From: Streptosporangiaceae bacterium
GTDB taxonomy: Bacteria; Actinomycetota; Actinomycetes; Streptosporangiales; Streptosporangiaceae
Reading direction: 5' to 3'
DNA length: 51,877 nucleotides
NCBI GenBank assembly: GCA_019245115.1
Contig: JAFARZ010000211.1
Location: forward strand, 100,688 to 152,564
In this document: one piece after another, positions 15,849 through 24,687 of the stretch
How positions within the stretch are numbered: the first letter of the stretch is position 1
Layout: the number at the start of each line of letters is the position of its first letter
Made by a program: the position numbers and the translations under genes
The notes under the pieces: generated by a model
What the model was told of the DNA's origin: nothing
Databases searched by the model: none
The model's input: only the letters and a program-made list of their open reading frames with translations

Positions 15849-16114
15849 GCCGAGCCGCCCTGGTCGAGTTCCTGCGCCTGCCGCTGGCTGGCTGGCGCGG
15901 CCGGGATCCGAGGCGCCGTCGCCGCCTGCCCGGGTGGCGCGATCACCTCGGATACGTCTGCCCGGGGGTCGATGACCTGAGCGATAGCGAGCGCGATGTC
16001 CTCGTGGATGGCATCGTGGTCGCTGAGCTGGCGGGTCCGGCCCATGTCATCCACCTGGAAGATCTCTACCTCGCCGGTCTCAGCGTTGATCTGGAACGTG
16101 ACCTGTACCCGCAT
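15845..16114 (-). CDS. 89-residue small protein, C-terminus near a Gly-Gly
   Basis: Starts MRVQVTFQINAETGEVEIF, giving two predicted beta strands, then a helix (AIHEDIALAIAQVI) and a disordered Ala/Pro/Gln tail ending LDQGGSA. No family recognised with certainty; small X-components of unknown fold are reported in FtsH-type ternary systems. The terminal Gly-Gly followed by two residues recalls ubiquitin-like modifiers that need trimming, and the locus has E1, E2 and JAB genes, but the fold is too short to be a clear beta-grasp, so this is speculation. Spaced 6 bases after the coiled-coil gene. Confidence 0.6.
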   Translation of the reverse strand: MRVQVTFQINAETGEVEIFQVDDMGRTRQLSDHDAIHEDIALAIAQVIDPRADVSEVIAPPGQAATAPRIPAAPASQRQAQELDQGGSA

Positions 16115-16120
16115 GTCTTC

Positions 16121-16912
16121 TCACGCTTCCATCTGGAACTGGACCTGAATGCTCCCGCCCGACCTGCTGACAGAGATGTCGTGGCCGCCGTTCGCACGCG
16201 CATACGCGACCAGCGCGTTCTGATAGCCGAGTGCCACGGTTTGCCACACCCCTCGCAGGGACTCTCGCTGCACCCGCTCCAGCAGCGCCTCGGCTTCCCG
16301 GTTCAGTTCCTCGCCACGGCGTTCGCGCTCGACCGCCAGCCGGGCCTGCGCGTCGCGTTCGGCATCCGCCGCCACGCTGCTGTCCGCCGCCAGCGCGTCC
16401 TGGGCCTTGCGTTCGGCCTTCTGGCGAGCCCGGCCTGCGCCCGCCTCCGCCCGCCGGTCTGCTTCCTGCTGAGCGAGCGTCCGCGCTTCCTGCTGTGCCA
16501 CATCGCGGGTGCGACCTCCGTACCCGTCCGCGTAATAACGCGCTTGCGCCGACGCCTCGTACGTTTCCTCGACGGTGCCCTCCAGTACCCGGCTAGCAGT
16601 TCCCTCGGCCTCGACGTAGGCCGACAGCTCCACGCTGATGTCCAGCTCGCCAGTGCCAGGCAGGTACCGGGCCTGACCGCCGGGGACGCCGAGTACATAC
16701 CCCTCGCCCACGAGCTGCCAGTTCGGGTCGGCGGCGACCGCCTGCTCAAAGGCGCGTCTGGCCGGCTCGGCCAGCATCGATCCGAGTTGCTGCGTGAGCG
16801 AGGCGCGGCCGGTGACCGATCCGCTGGCGCGCGCGGTGCGCTGGATCGCGGCGCGCCACGCCTCGGCGATCTTGCGGGTCGCCCGGGCGGTGATCTTGCG
16901 TGGATTACACAT
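16121..16912 (-). CDS. Coiled-coil component of the ternary system, 263 residues
   Basis: Begins MCNPRKITARATRKIAEAW, a basic helix, has a small beta-rich middle (ELDISVELSAYVE) and then a long Ala/Arg/Glu coiled coil (about residues 135-225) before a final strand pair (ISVSRSGGSIQVQF). No enzyme motif. It overlaps the MoxR gene by 8 bases and belongs to the same operon. Likely a structural adaptor between the ATPases and the propeller/vWA protein. Confidence 0.65.
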   Translation of the reverse strand: MCNPRKITARATRKIAEAWRAAIQRTARASGSVTGRASLTQQLGSMLAEPARRAFEQAVAADPNWQLVGEGYVLGVPGGQARYLPGTGELDISVELSAYVEAEGTASRVLEGTVEETYEASAQARYYADGYGGRTRDVAQQEARTLAQQEADRRAEAGAGRARQKAERKAQDALAADSSVAADAERDAQARLAVERERRGEELNREAEALLERVQRESLRGVWQTVALGYQNALVAYARANGGHDISVSRSGGSIQVQFQMEA

Positions 16913-18068
16913 GATCGCTCCCTGGATAGAGTGCTTCCACTTCGGCTATCAAACGGTCGATGTCGGTCTTTTCCGAGATGGCGGCCGGATGATCGGCGTA
17001 CAGTTCGCGGCGCAGCCGACCCAGCGCCCGCAAGGCCGCCGTGACCATGCTCTCGGTGACCGGAAACCGGCCAGAAGCCGGCTGCTCCGCCTCGAAACGC
17101 GCCACAGCCATGATTTCCGCCGGTGTCCGGACGGCACGCCGAGGCGTGCTCGGGTCGTCGGCGATGCGCTCCGACACCGCTTGCCCGACCAGTTGGGCGT
17201 CAGCCGGGTCCGTCCAGAAATGCTGGAGCGGCCACAGGTCGACGGCCGCGGCGACCTCGCTCTCGCGCAGCAGGCAGGCGCCGGCGACGAGCTTGAGGCC
17301 GCGCACCACGCGCCGGTCCGACAGCGTGCTGCCCTGCGCCCGCAGTTCACGGATCAGCTGCTGATAAATGGGCAGGATCCGCTTCAGCTCGACGTGCTGG
17401 AGCTGCGCGGACAGCTCGTTCAGCTGTGCTGGGGCGATGACCGGAACGGGGCTGGCGGACTGGCTGGCCAGTAGGTTGCGCTCCTGCTCCCAGCCCACGT
17501 CAAGCAGGTCGGCCAGCCGATCCTCGCGCACCCCGGTGAGCTCCAGGCGGAGCAGGAAACGATCGCTGAACGGAACCACCGCGGGATCTTCCGGCGGTGC
17601 CGCCGTTGCCCCGTACAGGCTGATCAGCGGCGTCGCCACGGTCTGCGCGCCGTTGTTGAAGCGACGTTCGTTCAGCAGTGTGAGCAGGGTGTTCAAGATC
17701 GCGCTGCTGCCCTGGAAGACCTCGTCGAGAAACACGACCTCGGCCTCTGGCAGCATGCCTTCAGTCCTGATCCGGTAGCTGCCAGCCTGGAACCGCTCGA
17801 TGTCGAGGGGACCGAACAGCTCCGACGGCTCGGTGAAGCGGGTGAGCAGGTAGCGGAACTGACGGGCGCCGACGGCCCGGCAGAACTGGTCGATCAGGCC
17901 CGTCTTCGCGGTGCCAGGCGGGCCGATGAGCAGCAGATGCTCCCGGCAGACCGCGGCCAGCACGAGCAGCCCTATGGCCTCGTCCCGGTCCACATAACGG
18001 TCGGCCAGCTCTCGCTCGATGGTCGACAGGCGCCGGATCGTCGCGATGGTCTGCTCCGGCCACGCCAT
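16905..18068 (-). CDS. MoxR-family AAA+ ATPase
   Basis: A 387-residue ATPase: Walker A GPPGTAKT at 49-56, Walker B VVFLDEVF at 111-118, the helix insert LNTLLTLLNERRF and the arginine-bearing PFSDRFLLRL box, all typical of MoxR/RavA-type chaperones. These usually work with a vWA protein to remodel targets; a vWA-like partner is encoded at 10109-13258. The ATG at 18068 shares its A with the stop of the AAA gene upstream (TGATG), which fixes the start; the open frame further upstream is a shadow. Confidence 0.9.
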   Translation of the reverse strand: MAWPEQTIATIRRLSTIERELADRYVDRDEAIGLLVLAAVCREHLLLIGPPGTAKTGLIDQFCRAVGARQFRYLLTRFTEPSELFGPLDIERFQAGSYRIRTEGMLPEAEVVFLDEVFQGSSAILNTLLTLLNERRFNNGAQTVATPLISLYGATAAPPEDPAVVPFSDRFLLRLELTGVREDRLADLLDVGWEQERNLLASQSASPVPVIAPAQLNELSAQLQHVELKRILPIYQQLIRELRAQGSTLSDRRVVRGLKLVAGACLLRESEVAAAVDLWPLQHFWTDPADAQLVGQAVSERIADDPSTPRRAVRTPAEIMAVARFEAEQPASGRFPVTESMVTAALRALGRLRRELYADHPAAISEKTDIDRLIAEVEALYPGSDHV

Positions 18069-20035
18069 CAGTGTCCACCTCGGCTCACGTGCTGTCCCTC
18101 CTTTGACCGGCCGATCTCGGCGGCCAGGGTGGCCAGCAGCCGAGCGAGGTCGGAGGGGTCGTCGGCCGGCACGTGCCGGAGCCACTTCGCCACATAGGCG
18201 TTGCGGAACAGTGACCGCAGCTCGTCGCCGTTCCAGCCCTCGGTCCCCTTCGCGATCGCCTCCGCGAGGCCGCCCCCCACATCGATGCGGTGGGCCGCCG
18301 CGTGCACCCGGATGATCTGGAGCCGGGCATCTTCGTCTGGCAGGCTGACGTGGAAGCTGCGGAACCGGCTCGGGCGCAGCAGCGCCGGATCGATGATGTC
18401 GAGCCGGTTGGTGGTGCCGATCACGATCATCGGGACCTCGGGCCGGAACCCGTCCATCTCGGTGAGGATCTGGGCCACCATCGCGTTGGCGGCCCGGCTG
18501 CCGCCGTCGTCGGCACTGGACGAGCGGCGGGTCGCGATCGAGTCGAATTCGTCGAACACGATGACCGACGGCGCGTTGCGACGAGCCTCGGCGAACAGGT
18601 CGCGCACCTTGCGCTCGCCCTCGCCTACCCATTTGCTGGTCAGCTCGGGACCGGATACCACCTGAATGGTGCCGCGCATCTCACTGGCCACCGCCTTGGC
18701 GAGCAGCGTTTTGCCGGTGCCCGCCGGGCCGTGGAAGATGAACCCGCGCGGAACCAGGGAGCTCTTTAGCTTCCCGTCCTCCTCGGGCAGGTGCTGTACC
18801 TGGGCCATGATGTGCAGCGCTTCCCGCAGTTCCTGCTTGACGTCTTCGTAACCGCCGATCTGGTCGAACGTCGTGTCCGGAATCTGGAAGCCGGTGGCCA
18901 GGTGCGACTTGAACGTACGGATGGTGTCGTGCAGGTCGCTGGCGGTTGCCCGTGGCTTGCTCTCGTGCACCAGCATCGCGTACCTCATCGCCTGCCTGAT
19001 GCGTACCGGGTTCAGCCCGGCCACGTGCTTGTAGAAGTCCGTGTCGTCGATGCCGCGGAACCGATCCGCCTCCGCCTCGGTGATCAGCGCGCGCTCGACC
19101 GGTATCGCGGTGCCCCCGGGACCAGGCACCATCCGGTCGGTGCCCTCGATGCTCAGCCGACGGCTGAACCGCGCCGCCAGCACCTCGGGAATGGTCAGCG
19201 ACGGATCGGCGAAGGCCAGGATGACCGCCTCGGGCGAGGCGTACAGCAACTCGGTCAGCTCCCGGACGTCGGTGGATGCCGGGCCGAAACCCTCGGCGCC
19301 GCCTGCCAGCAGGTCCAGGTGCGGGATTATCAGCACCTGGAGTTCCTTGAGCGCGCGTAGCTCATCGCGCAATTGGGTCATCTCGCGCTGACCCATGCTG
19401 ACCGGCGCATTGAACAAGGCCAGGCCGCCCGCTCCGGGCGCGGTGCCGGCGCCGCGGCCGCCGTCGTCCGCATCCGCCTCGGTATCGATTTCCCCGGCCG
19501 GAGAAGCCTGGATGACACGCGGCTCCCGCCCGGCCGTCCGCACCATGTGCTCGGCGAGGTAGCGGACCACCGCCTTCTCGCAAATGACCAGGACCGACAG
19601 GTCGGCTCGCAGGAAAGCGGCCACCTCGTTGACGTCGTGCCGGTAGGCGACCTGCGTGGCGGTCTCCGGGGTGAGGTCGACCGGACGCGCCACCGATGCC
19701 GGCTCGGCCGGCGCCGACGAGGCGGGCGATGGCCCGGCCGCCGCCACAGCGGCCGTCGGCTCGACACGCGGCCGCTGATCCGCTACCGGAACCGACGCCC
19801 CGGCCGGAACCGAGGGGAAATAGACGGGAGTGTCCGGCCGCACCGCCGCGATGTCGATCCAGTCCGGCTGGATCGCTCGCAGCGGCAGCGCGGCCAGGTC
19901 CGCGCTCAGCGGCTGGCCGAGAAGGCAGCCGGAGCCGGCCAGGGCCTCCGTTAGCGGCGTGTCCTCGTGGCATCCGGCGAGCAGCCGCCGCGCGTCGGCG
20001 GAACCAATGACGGACAGCCGCGGACGTCTAGTCAT
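18068..20035 (-). CDS. Tandem AAA ATPase (FtsH/p97-like, no protease domain)
   Basis: A 655-residue protein. Residues about 180-330 look like a degenerate AAA domain; residues about 400-630 are an active one with Walker A GPAGTGKT, pore loop SKWVGEGE, Walker B SVIVFDEFDS and arginine fingers in LLRPSRF. No zinc-protease HExxH motif follows, so it is an unfoldase rather than an FtsH protease. It ends VSRGGH. The ATG at 20035 has GGAGGG five bases upstream, and that site lies inside the end of a 101-bp repeat that fills the gap to the previous gene. Confidence 0.85.
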   Translation of the reverse strand: MTRRPRLSVIGSADARRLLAGCHEDTPLTEALAGSGCLLGQPLSADLAALPLRAIQPDWIDIAAVRPDTPVYFPSVPAGASVPVADQRPRVEPTAAVAAAGPSPASSAPAEPASVARPVDLTPETATQVAYRHDVNEVAAFLRADLSVLVICEKAVVRYLAEHMVRTAGREPRVIQASPAGEIDTEADADDGGRGAGTAPGAGGLALFNAPVSMGQREMTQLRDELRALKELQVLIIPHLDLLAGGAEGFGPASTDVRELTELLYASPEAVILAFADPSLTIPEVLAARFSRRLSIEGTDRMVPGPGGTAIPVERALITEAEADRFRGIDDTDFYKHVAGLNPVRIRQAMRYAMLVHESKPRATASDLHDTIRTFKSHLATGFQIPDTTFDQIGGYEDVKQELREALHIMAQVQHLPEEDGKLKSSLVPRGFIFHGPAGTGKTLLAKAVASEMRGTIQVVSGPELTSKWVGEGERKVRDLFAEARRNAPSVIVFDEFDSIATRRSSSADDGGSRAANAMVAQILTEMDGFRPEVPMIVIGTTNRLDIIDPALLRPSRFRSFHVSLPDEDARLQIIRVHAAAHRIDVGGGLAEAIAKGTEGWNGDELRSLFRNAYVAKWLRHVPADDPSDLARLLATLAAEIGRSKEGQHVSRGGH

Positions 20036-20040
20036 CTTTG

Positions 20041-20141
20041 CCCTCCGCGCCAAGGCCTCGCTGCGCTCGGCCGGCTTGGGGCCACGGCAGGCTTGCCGCC
20101 CCTTCGGGACGGCACTCCGCCGCGGCGCTCGCTTCGCTCGC
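20041..20141. repeat. 101-bp dispersed repeat, copy A (intergenic)
   Basis: This element exactly fills the space between the stop of the 319-residue gene (20142) and the AAA gene. A second copy at 33266-33366 in the same orientation differs at about 6 of 101 positions. On the minus strand it starts GCGAGCGAAGCGAGC, contains short GC-rich dyads and ends GCGCGGAGGG, whose GGAGGG is the apparent ribosome binding site of the AAA gene. Confidence 0.85.
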
Positions 20142-21101
20142 TCATTGCTGTTCCCCCTGCCTCGGGGCTGCCATGGTGGCGGCGGTTTCCAGGGCGGCGA
20201 AGCGGCGGTAGGCCCGGACGCCGGTGACATAGTCGTTGCTGATCAGGCGGCGTCGCTTGATCTCCTGCGGTCGGCGGCGTTCGATTTCCGACAGCGGCTG
20301 CCACCACTGCACCAGCGGCCTGATCGCGTCGAGGTCCGCGGTGTAGCCGAGCAGCCCCCGCGCCAGCTCCAGCCGGCGCCGGTGGGCGGCGCCGAACGTG
20401 GTCATCCCGGTCTCGTAGACGTCGAGCACGAACGGCAGCCGGGGACCGTGCCGGAACCGGGCCAGCAGCCCGGCCCGCCAGGCCGCCTGCGCCGCGCTCG
20501 AGGCCGGCGCGGCGAACGTCCGTACCGCGAGGCGATACCCTTCCGGGTCGGGCAGCAGCCGGGACACCAGCAGGTCCTCCGCCGCGTCCTCGCCGCTTCC
20601 CGTCGGGTGGTCGAGGAGCCCGGTCAGCGGCGACAGATCCCGCATCAGCCCGGTAGTGGTGTCGTCGAGCTGACCGGATCGCAGCACCCGGCCCGCGACG
20701 GCGTGCCGCGCGGCGAGTTCATAGGCCGGCTCGGCGTCCTCATCAGCCAGCACGTCAAGCACCCGCCAGGCCGGCACGCCACCTGAGCCACCTGAGCCCC
20801 CGGCGCCTATGGAGCCACGGGAGCCGACCGCGGCGGCCATGATGGCCACCGCGGGCCCGGGCGGGCGTGGGTCGCCGAGCGGCGGCGCGGTCAGGCGCAG
20901 CCTGGCGGCGGCTATCGCCGCCAGCCGGCCGATCTGCCCCCGGATGCCGGGAGGCGGAGCGGCGAGCTCCGCCAGGCCCGCGAGCGTGCCCCCCGGAACC
21001 CCCGGAACCCCCGGACCCTCCGGAACTCCTAGAACCGAGCCGCTCACTTCCTCACCTGCGGCCCAGGCCAGTACCTGCGACGCGGTATCGGCCGCGCTCA
21101 T
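20142..21101 (-). CDS. Unknown 319-residue system component
   Basis: Not recognised. The N-terminal 120 residues carry Gly/Pro and Gly/Ser linkers (PEGPGVPGVPGG; GGSGGSGG); residues about 125-310 are helical with polar clusters (YELAARHAVAGRVLRS; RRRLELARGLLGY; EIERRRPQEIKRRRL). No membrane segment. The start overlaps the JAB gene by 50 bases; a GTG about 50 bases further downstream is an alternative. Lying between the JAB isopeptidase and the AAA unfoldase suggests an adaptor linking the ubiquitin-like arm to the ATPase. Confidence 0.6.
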   Translation of the reverse strand: MSAADTASQVLAWAAGEEVSGSVLGVPEGPGVPGVPGGTLAGLAELAAPPPGIRGQIGRLAAIAAARLRLTAPPLGDPRPPGPAVAIMAAAVGSRGSIGAGGSGGSGGVPAWRVLDVLADEDAEPAYELAARHAVAGRVLRSGQLDDTTTGLMRDLSPLTGLLDHPTGSGEDAAEDLLVSRLLPDPEGYRLAVRTFAAPASSAAQAAWRAGLLARFRHGPRLPFVLDVYETGMTTFGAAHRRRLELARGLLGYTADLDAIRPLVQWWQPLSEIERRRPQEIKRRRLISNDYVTGVRAYRRFAALETAATMAAPRQGEQQ

Positions 21102-22122
21102 CGCCGATCCATAGCGGGCATTCCTTCATCTCGTCGTTCATCTTGCTGAAGAAGCGCAGCACCCGGCGCCGGCCGGACAGGTTGATCAGTCCCGCGATCT
21201 GACCGTCCCGCCGGAACGTGGCGAAGTGCGTTTCTATGTCGGTCGTGGACAGCCCGGTCTCCGTGCCGATGTCGGTGGTGGCCGGGAAGAGGTGGGTGTG
21301 ATACCAGCCGACCAGTTCCTCCCCGAGCTGGCGTTCGGCCAGCTCCTGGTTGACTTCGGTAAACGAGTCCGGCGTGAACGTGAAGTGCACCGCGGACGCG
21401 CCGGCGCGGGTAGCGGGCGTCACATGCGTTACCTGCGTGACATGCCGGCCGGTGAAGCCGGTGGCCGGCTGGATCCGGCCGAGCAGGAAGCCGCCCTCTT
21501 CGATCCGCTCGGACAGCGGCAGCAGCTCGAGCATCAGGTCGTGGACCGCCTTGGTGACCAGCACGCTGACCGGGCCGAGCTTGTCCGGGTTGATGCCGAG
21601 CGCGGCGACGTCCAGCCCCTCGGGCGCGGGCGACTCCACCTGCTGGATGGAGAAGGGCAGCGGCCGGGCTTCCTCCCGCAGGTCGACATCGACCACGCCC
21701 TCCACGTCCGGCGCTGGGCGCATGTCGGTTCCGGTGGTGCCGAGGTTGCGGAACGCGAACGACCAGTCCTCCTCGTCCGGATCGATCCTGCGCAACGTCC
21801 GCCGCAGCGCGGCGCCCATCAGTTCGCCCATGCCGTATTTGCCTTCGAGGACAACCTGGCTGCCGACCTTGAGCTGAACGGTGATCCAGCCAAGGGAGTC
21901 GCGCAGGTCCTCGACCGGGCGCACCCGATCCAGCTCGGTGAGCTGGGACTGGTCGCTGAAGTGCAGCATGACCCTGGTCCGCCGGGACGCGCCCAGCGAG
22001 TTCAGCCCCAGCCCATCCCCGTCGACCTGGTTCCGCAGCGCCTCGGTGAGCAGCATGGTGATGGACAGGCTGCCGAAGTAAGCGCATCGCAGTCCCTTGT
22101 ACAGCTCGATCTCAGCCCTCAT
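21052..22122 (-). CDS. JAB/MPN metallo-isopeptidase
   Basis: A 356-residue protein. The C-terminal half (about 185-335) is an MPN+ domain: the JAMM zinc motif is H275-x-H277 (GWYHTHLFP) with S292 and D295 (LSTTD), and the catalytic Glu is in IEEGGFLLG (208/209). JAMM enzymes cut isopeptide or peptide bonds after Gly-Gly of ubiquitin-like proteins. The N-terminal 170 residues (TMLLTEALRNQ, VVLEGKYGMGEL) are a separate alpha/beta domain of unknown role. It overlaps the E2 gene by 11 bases. Expected role: processing or removal of a modifier. Confidence 0.88.
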   Translation of the reverse strand: MRAEIELYKGLRCAYFGSLSITMLLTEALRNQVDGDGLGLNSLGASRRTRVMLHFSDQSQLTELDRVRPVEDLRDSLGWITVQLKVGSQVVLEGKYGMGELMGAALRRTLRRIDPDEEDWSFAFRNLGTTGTDMRPAPDVEGVVDVDLREEARPLPFSIQQVESPAPEGLDVAALGINPDKLGPVSVLVTKAVHDLMLELLPLSERIEEGGFLLGRIQPATGFTGRHVTQVTHVTPATRAGASAVHFTFTPDSFTEVNQELAERQLGEELVGWYHTHLFPATTDIGTETGLSTTDIETHFATFRRDGQIAGLINLSGRRRVLRFFSKMNDEMKECPLWIGDERGRYRVAGTGLGRR

Positions 22123-23674
22123 CCTCGTATGCCTCCCAGTCCTGGTCGAGAGGCTGGATGTCCAGCCGCGGCGGCGCTCCGTCGTCCTTGCCGGACACCT
22201 CGGCCAGCCGCAGGCCGCCGCGGTCGGCGATCCGCTGCTGGCCCGGCTCGCTGCTGGCCCAGCGCGCGGCCGGGCGATTCAGGTAACCTTCGCTGTCCTC
22301 TTCCGACATGTCCCGGGGCTCGTACTGGCGGTAACCCGCCATGTCCACCAGCATCTGGCAGAGCTGACCGAAGTCCATGTCCGGCCGGTAGGCATCGGTC
22401 ACCGCGCCCAGGCAGGCGAAACCCTTGGGCGCGGGGCCTTTCTGCACCGCGAGCACGTTGGGGTGGAAGATCTCGCTCTCGAACACGGCAAGCGGCGGGG
22501 CCACCGGGAAGCGGGCCGGCAGCATGATCGTCACCCGGTGCTCCGACTGGAGGCGCGGACTCAGCGGCCATGTTTCGAGATCCAGCGGCGGCGCGAACCC
22601 GCGTGCGGGGAACTCGACGGTGTACCGCGTCGGCAGGTTGACGTCGTCGGTCTCGACGATGACGAACTTCGGGTGTTTGCTGGCGTACTGGTGAATCTGC
22701 GCGCGGGCGCGCAGCACGCTCGTCCGCCACAGCGCCGTACCCCGGCCGGCCGTCGCCTCGGTATCGAGCCGCAGCTCGTCGCCATCCTGCAGGCCCGCGG
22801 CGCTGAGCGTGTGCGCCGGTTCCAGCCGGTCCGCGTTTCCGTCCGGGCGGACGCGGTGGATCGTGGTCCGGACCCGGCCGCGCCGCCCGCTGGCAGAGCC
22901 GGCGGAGTCGTCGGTGTGCTGCAGCACGGCACGGGCGATCTCCGACAGCACCGTCGTGCTCGGCACGTTGCGCAGCTCGAACCGGGTGTTGTCGGCACGG
23001 CTCACCACGATCCGGCGCAGCAGGTACGGGCGGACCTCCGAGGTCTGGTACTCGACGGCCACCCCCTCGCCCCAGCCCCGCACCTCGGACTGGAGCTGCT
23101 CCTCGATCTGCGCGGAACGCTGACCCGGGTCGGCGATCAGCACGGCCGCCTGGGGGAGCTGGCCGGACTGCACGGTCGTCGCGTAGCACAGCTCGGCGTT
23201 GGGGTCCGCATGCTGCCGTACCAGCCGCAGGAATTCGTCGTGCCGTTCGCTGCCCATCAGCGTCAGTGTGTGGAACTCCTCCACGATCCGCGCGCCGGAC
23301 AGGTCCGGCTTCCCCGTAGCGTCCGTGTCTTCGGCCGCCTCTTCCGCGTCCTCGTCCTCCGGAGCCTGGCCGTCCGGCGTGGCCGCCTCCACCAGCGCGT
23401 CAGACAGCATCTCCTGGAGCCGGTCGTTTCCCGGCCACTCCGCTGCCGCCGCGGCGATCAGGGCCTCGATCCCGTCGCGGATCGCGCCTCGCAGCAGGGC
23501 ACGCAGCTCCGCTTCCCAGAAGGCATCGGAGTTCCGCCAATCCGACTGGCGTGCTCGGACCCGGCCGATGTCCGCCAGCAGCGCCCGTGCCGCCTGCTCC
23601 TCATCGAACAACTCGGAGAGCAGCGGGCGCAGCACCGCGACGAGCTGTTTCCGCTGATCCTCAGTCAGGGACAT
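22112..23674 (-). CDS. Adaptor - ubiquitin-like - E2 fusion protein
   Basis: Start ATG 23674 is fixed by AAGGAGG six bases upstream. The 520 residues read: 1-92 a helical domain like the effector-associated (death-like) domain of the CHAT gene (FWEAELRALLRG; PGNDRLQEML); 100-120 acidic linker; 125-210 small alpha/beta domain; 215-305 a ubiquitin-like beta-grasp (VRPDGNADRLEPAHTLSAAG, then LQDGDELRL); 320-455 an E2 fold with FHPN at 403-406 and the catalytic cysteine at 421 (GFACLGAVTDAYRP). The ubiquitin-like part has no free Gly-Gly end, so it may position partners rather than be transferred. It overlaps the E1 gene by 10 bases and should receive a thioester from it. Confidence 0.85.
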   Translation of the reverse strand: MSLTEDQRKQLVAVLRPLLSELFDEEQAARALLADIGRVRARQSDWRNSDAFWEAELRALLRGAIRDGIEALIAAAAAEWPGNDRLQEMLSDALVEAATPDGQAPEDEDAEEAAEDTDATGKPDLSGARIVEEFHTLTLMGSERHDEFLRLVRQHADPNAELCYATTVQSGQLPQAAVLIADPGQRSAQIEEQLQSEVRGWGEGVAVEYQTSEVRPYLLRRIVVSRADNTRFELRNVPSTTVLSEIARAVLQHTDDSAGSASGRRGRVRTTIHRVRPDGNADRLEPAHTLSAAGLQDGDELRLDTEATAGRGTALWRTSVLRARAQIHQYASKHPKFVIVETDDVNLPTRYTVEFPARGFAPPLDLETWPLSPRLQSEHRVTIMLPARFPVAPPLAVFESEIFHPNVLAVQKGPAPKGFACLGAVTDAYRPDMDFGQLCQMLVDMAGYRQYEPRDMSEEDSEGYLNRPAARWASSEPGQQRIADRGGLRLAEVSGKDDGAPPRLDIQPLDQDWEAYEDEG

Positions 23675-24687
23675 AGACAGCCTCCTTCGGGCGGTCCGGC
23701 CAGCTCGATGAACCGGTCCCGCTGGCCCTCCCGCCGGTTGATGATCCGGATGATTTCCCGCGGTGCCACACCCAGGTCGCGGAGCCTGCTCGGGCCCGGC
23801 GCATCCGACAGCCAGACGCCGAACAGGCCAGCCGGGCCGCCGGGGTTGCTGAATTCGGTCCAGCCGAGCGCCGCCTCGCCGGGGAGCAGCCAGTCGAGCA
23901 GTTCCGCGACGGTCGCGTCGCTGCTCAGCGGAGCGGGTTCCACCAGCTCGGGCGGGATGCGCTCGTGCAGCGGGCACCGCGGATCGCGCGGGTGCCGCAT
24001 CCGGTGGGTGTCGGCGTAGGCCGTGTCCAGCCGCAATACGCCGGCGAACACCGGCTGGCCGAACAGCACCCGCAGCGCGGTCGCCGACATCCACGAGGCG
24101 ACCAGAGCGGAGACGGCCGCCGAGGCGCCGCGCACCCCTTCGGGATCGGGACGCGCGCAGCTGAGCGGGTCGTCCCGGGTCGCGCGCACGCTGTCGGTCA
24201 GGCCGCAGCCGTAGCACGGTCCGCCCGCCGGGTAGTACCGCACCTCGCCGCCCCACGGCCGGGTCCCGCCGTCGAGCAGCGCCACGCCGACCAGCGTGCA
24301 TCTCTCGGCGAGCTGGATCCGGGCGGCGCGAGTGTCCAGGCAGCTCACCACCAGCGAGGCGTCCCGCAGTTCGGCAAGCCCGATGCCGCAAACAAGCCAG
24401 TTCCGCCGTTCGTTCACCAGGGTTTCTGGACAGATGGTGGCGAGCGTGCGTGCGGCCGCCGCCACCTTCGGGGCGCCGATGTCGGCGGGATCGAACAGCG
24501 CGCCGCGGCTCAGGTTCGACTCCTCGACGGTGTCCGCGTCGCACAGCGTCAGGGCGCCCACCCCGGCCTGGGCCAGGAGCCGGGCGACTTCGGTGCCGAG
24601 GGCGCCCACACCGCAGATCACCACGTGGGCGGCGCGAAGCAGTTCCTGATCCCAGCCCGGGATCGGCGCGTGCCTCGTGTAACGCAT
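23665..24687 (-). CDS. E1-like (ThiF/MoeB family) activating enzyme
   Basis: A 340-residue adenylating enzyme. RYTRH at the start and the nucleotide loop ICGVGALGTEVA (24-35) match the E1/ThiF fold, as do D50/D52 and N58/R61 (DADTVEESNLSRG) for ATP binding. A zinc site is suggested by CYGC (158/161) and RCPLH (238). C177 (LSCARP) is a candidate thioester cysteine. The ATG at 24687 puts the family's RYxRH directly at the N-terminus; the frame open to 24846 lacks E1 character. It lies in another frame inside a much longer open frame that includes the RING-like and E2 genes. Confidence 0.85.
   Translation of the reverse strand: MRYTRHAPIPGWDQELLRAAHVVICGVGALGTEVARLLAQAGVGALTLCDADTVEESNLSRGALFDPADIGAPKVAAAARTLATICPETLVNERRNWLVCGIGLAELRDASLVVSCLDTRAARIQLAERCTLVGVALLDGGTRPWGGEVRYYPAGGPCYGCGLTDSVRATRDDPLSCARPDPEGVRGASAAVSALVASWMSATALRVLFGQPVFAGVLRLDTAYADTHRMRHPRDPRCPLHERIPPELVEPAPLSSDATVAELLDWLLPGEAALGWTEFSNPGGPAGLFGVWLSDAPGPSRLRDLGVAPREIIRIINRREGQRDRFIELAGPPEGGCLCP

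Noticed and set aside
16905..18632. Long MoxR frame starting at 18632
   Set aside because: The extra 188 N-terminal residues are an Arg/Pro/His-rich shadow of the AAA gene. The start that shares its A with the AAA stop (TGATG) gives a normal MoxR length.
18068..20230. AAA frame starting at 20230
   Set aside because: The added residues are read through the 101-bp repeat and the end of the preceding gene; ATG 20035 has a good ribosome binding site.
22097..24019. 640-codon open frame on the plus strand opposite the E1 and E2 genes
   Set aside because: The composition is Arg/Pro/Gly/His-rich with no motif; the minus strand has clear E1, E2 and JAMM motifs. It is a high-GC antisense shadow.
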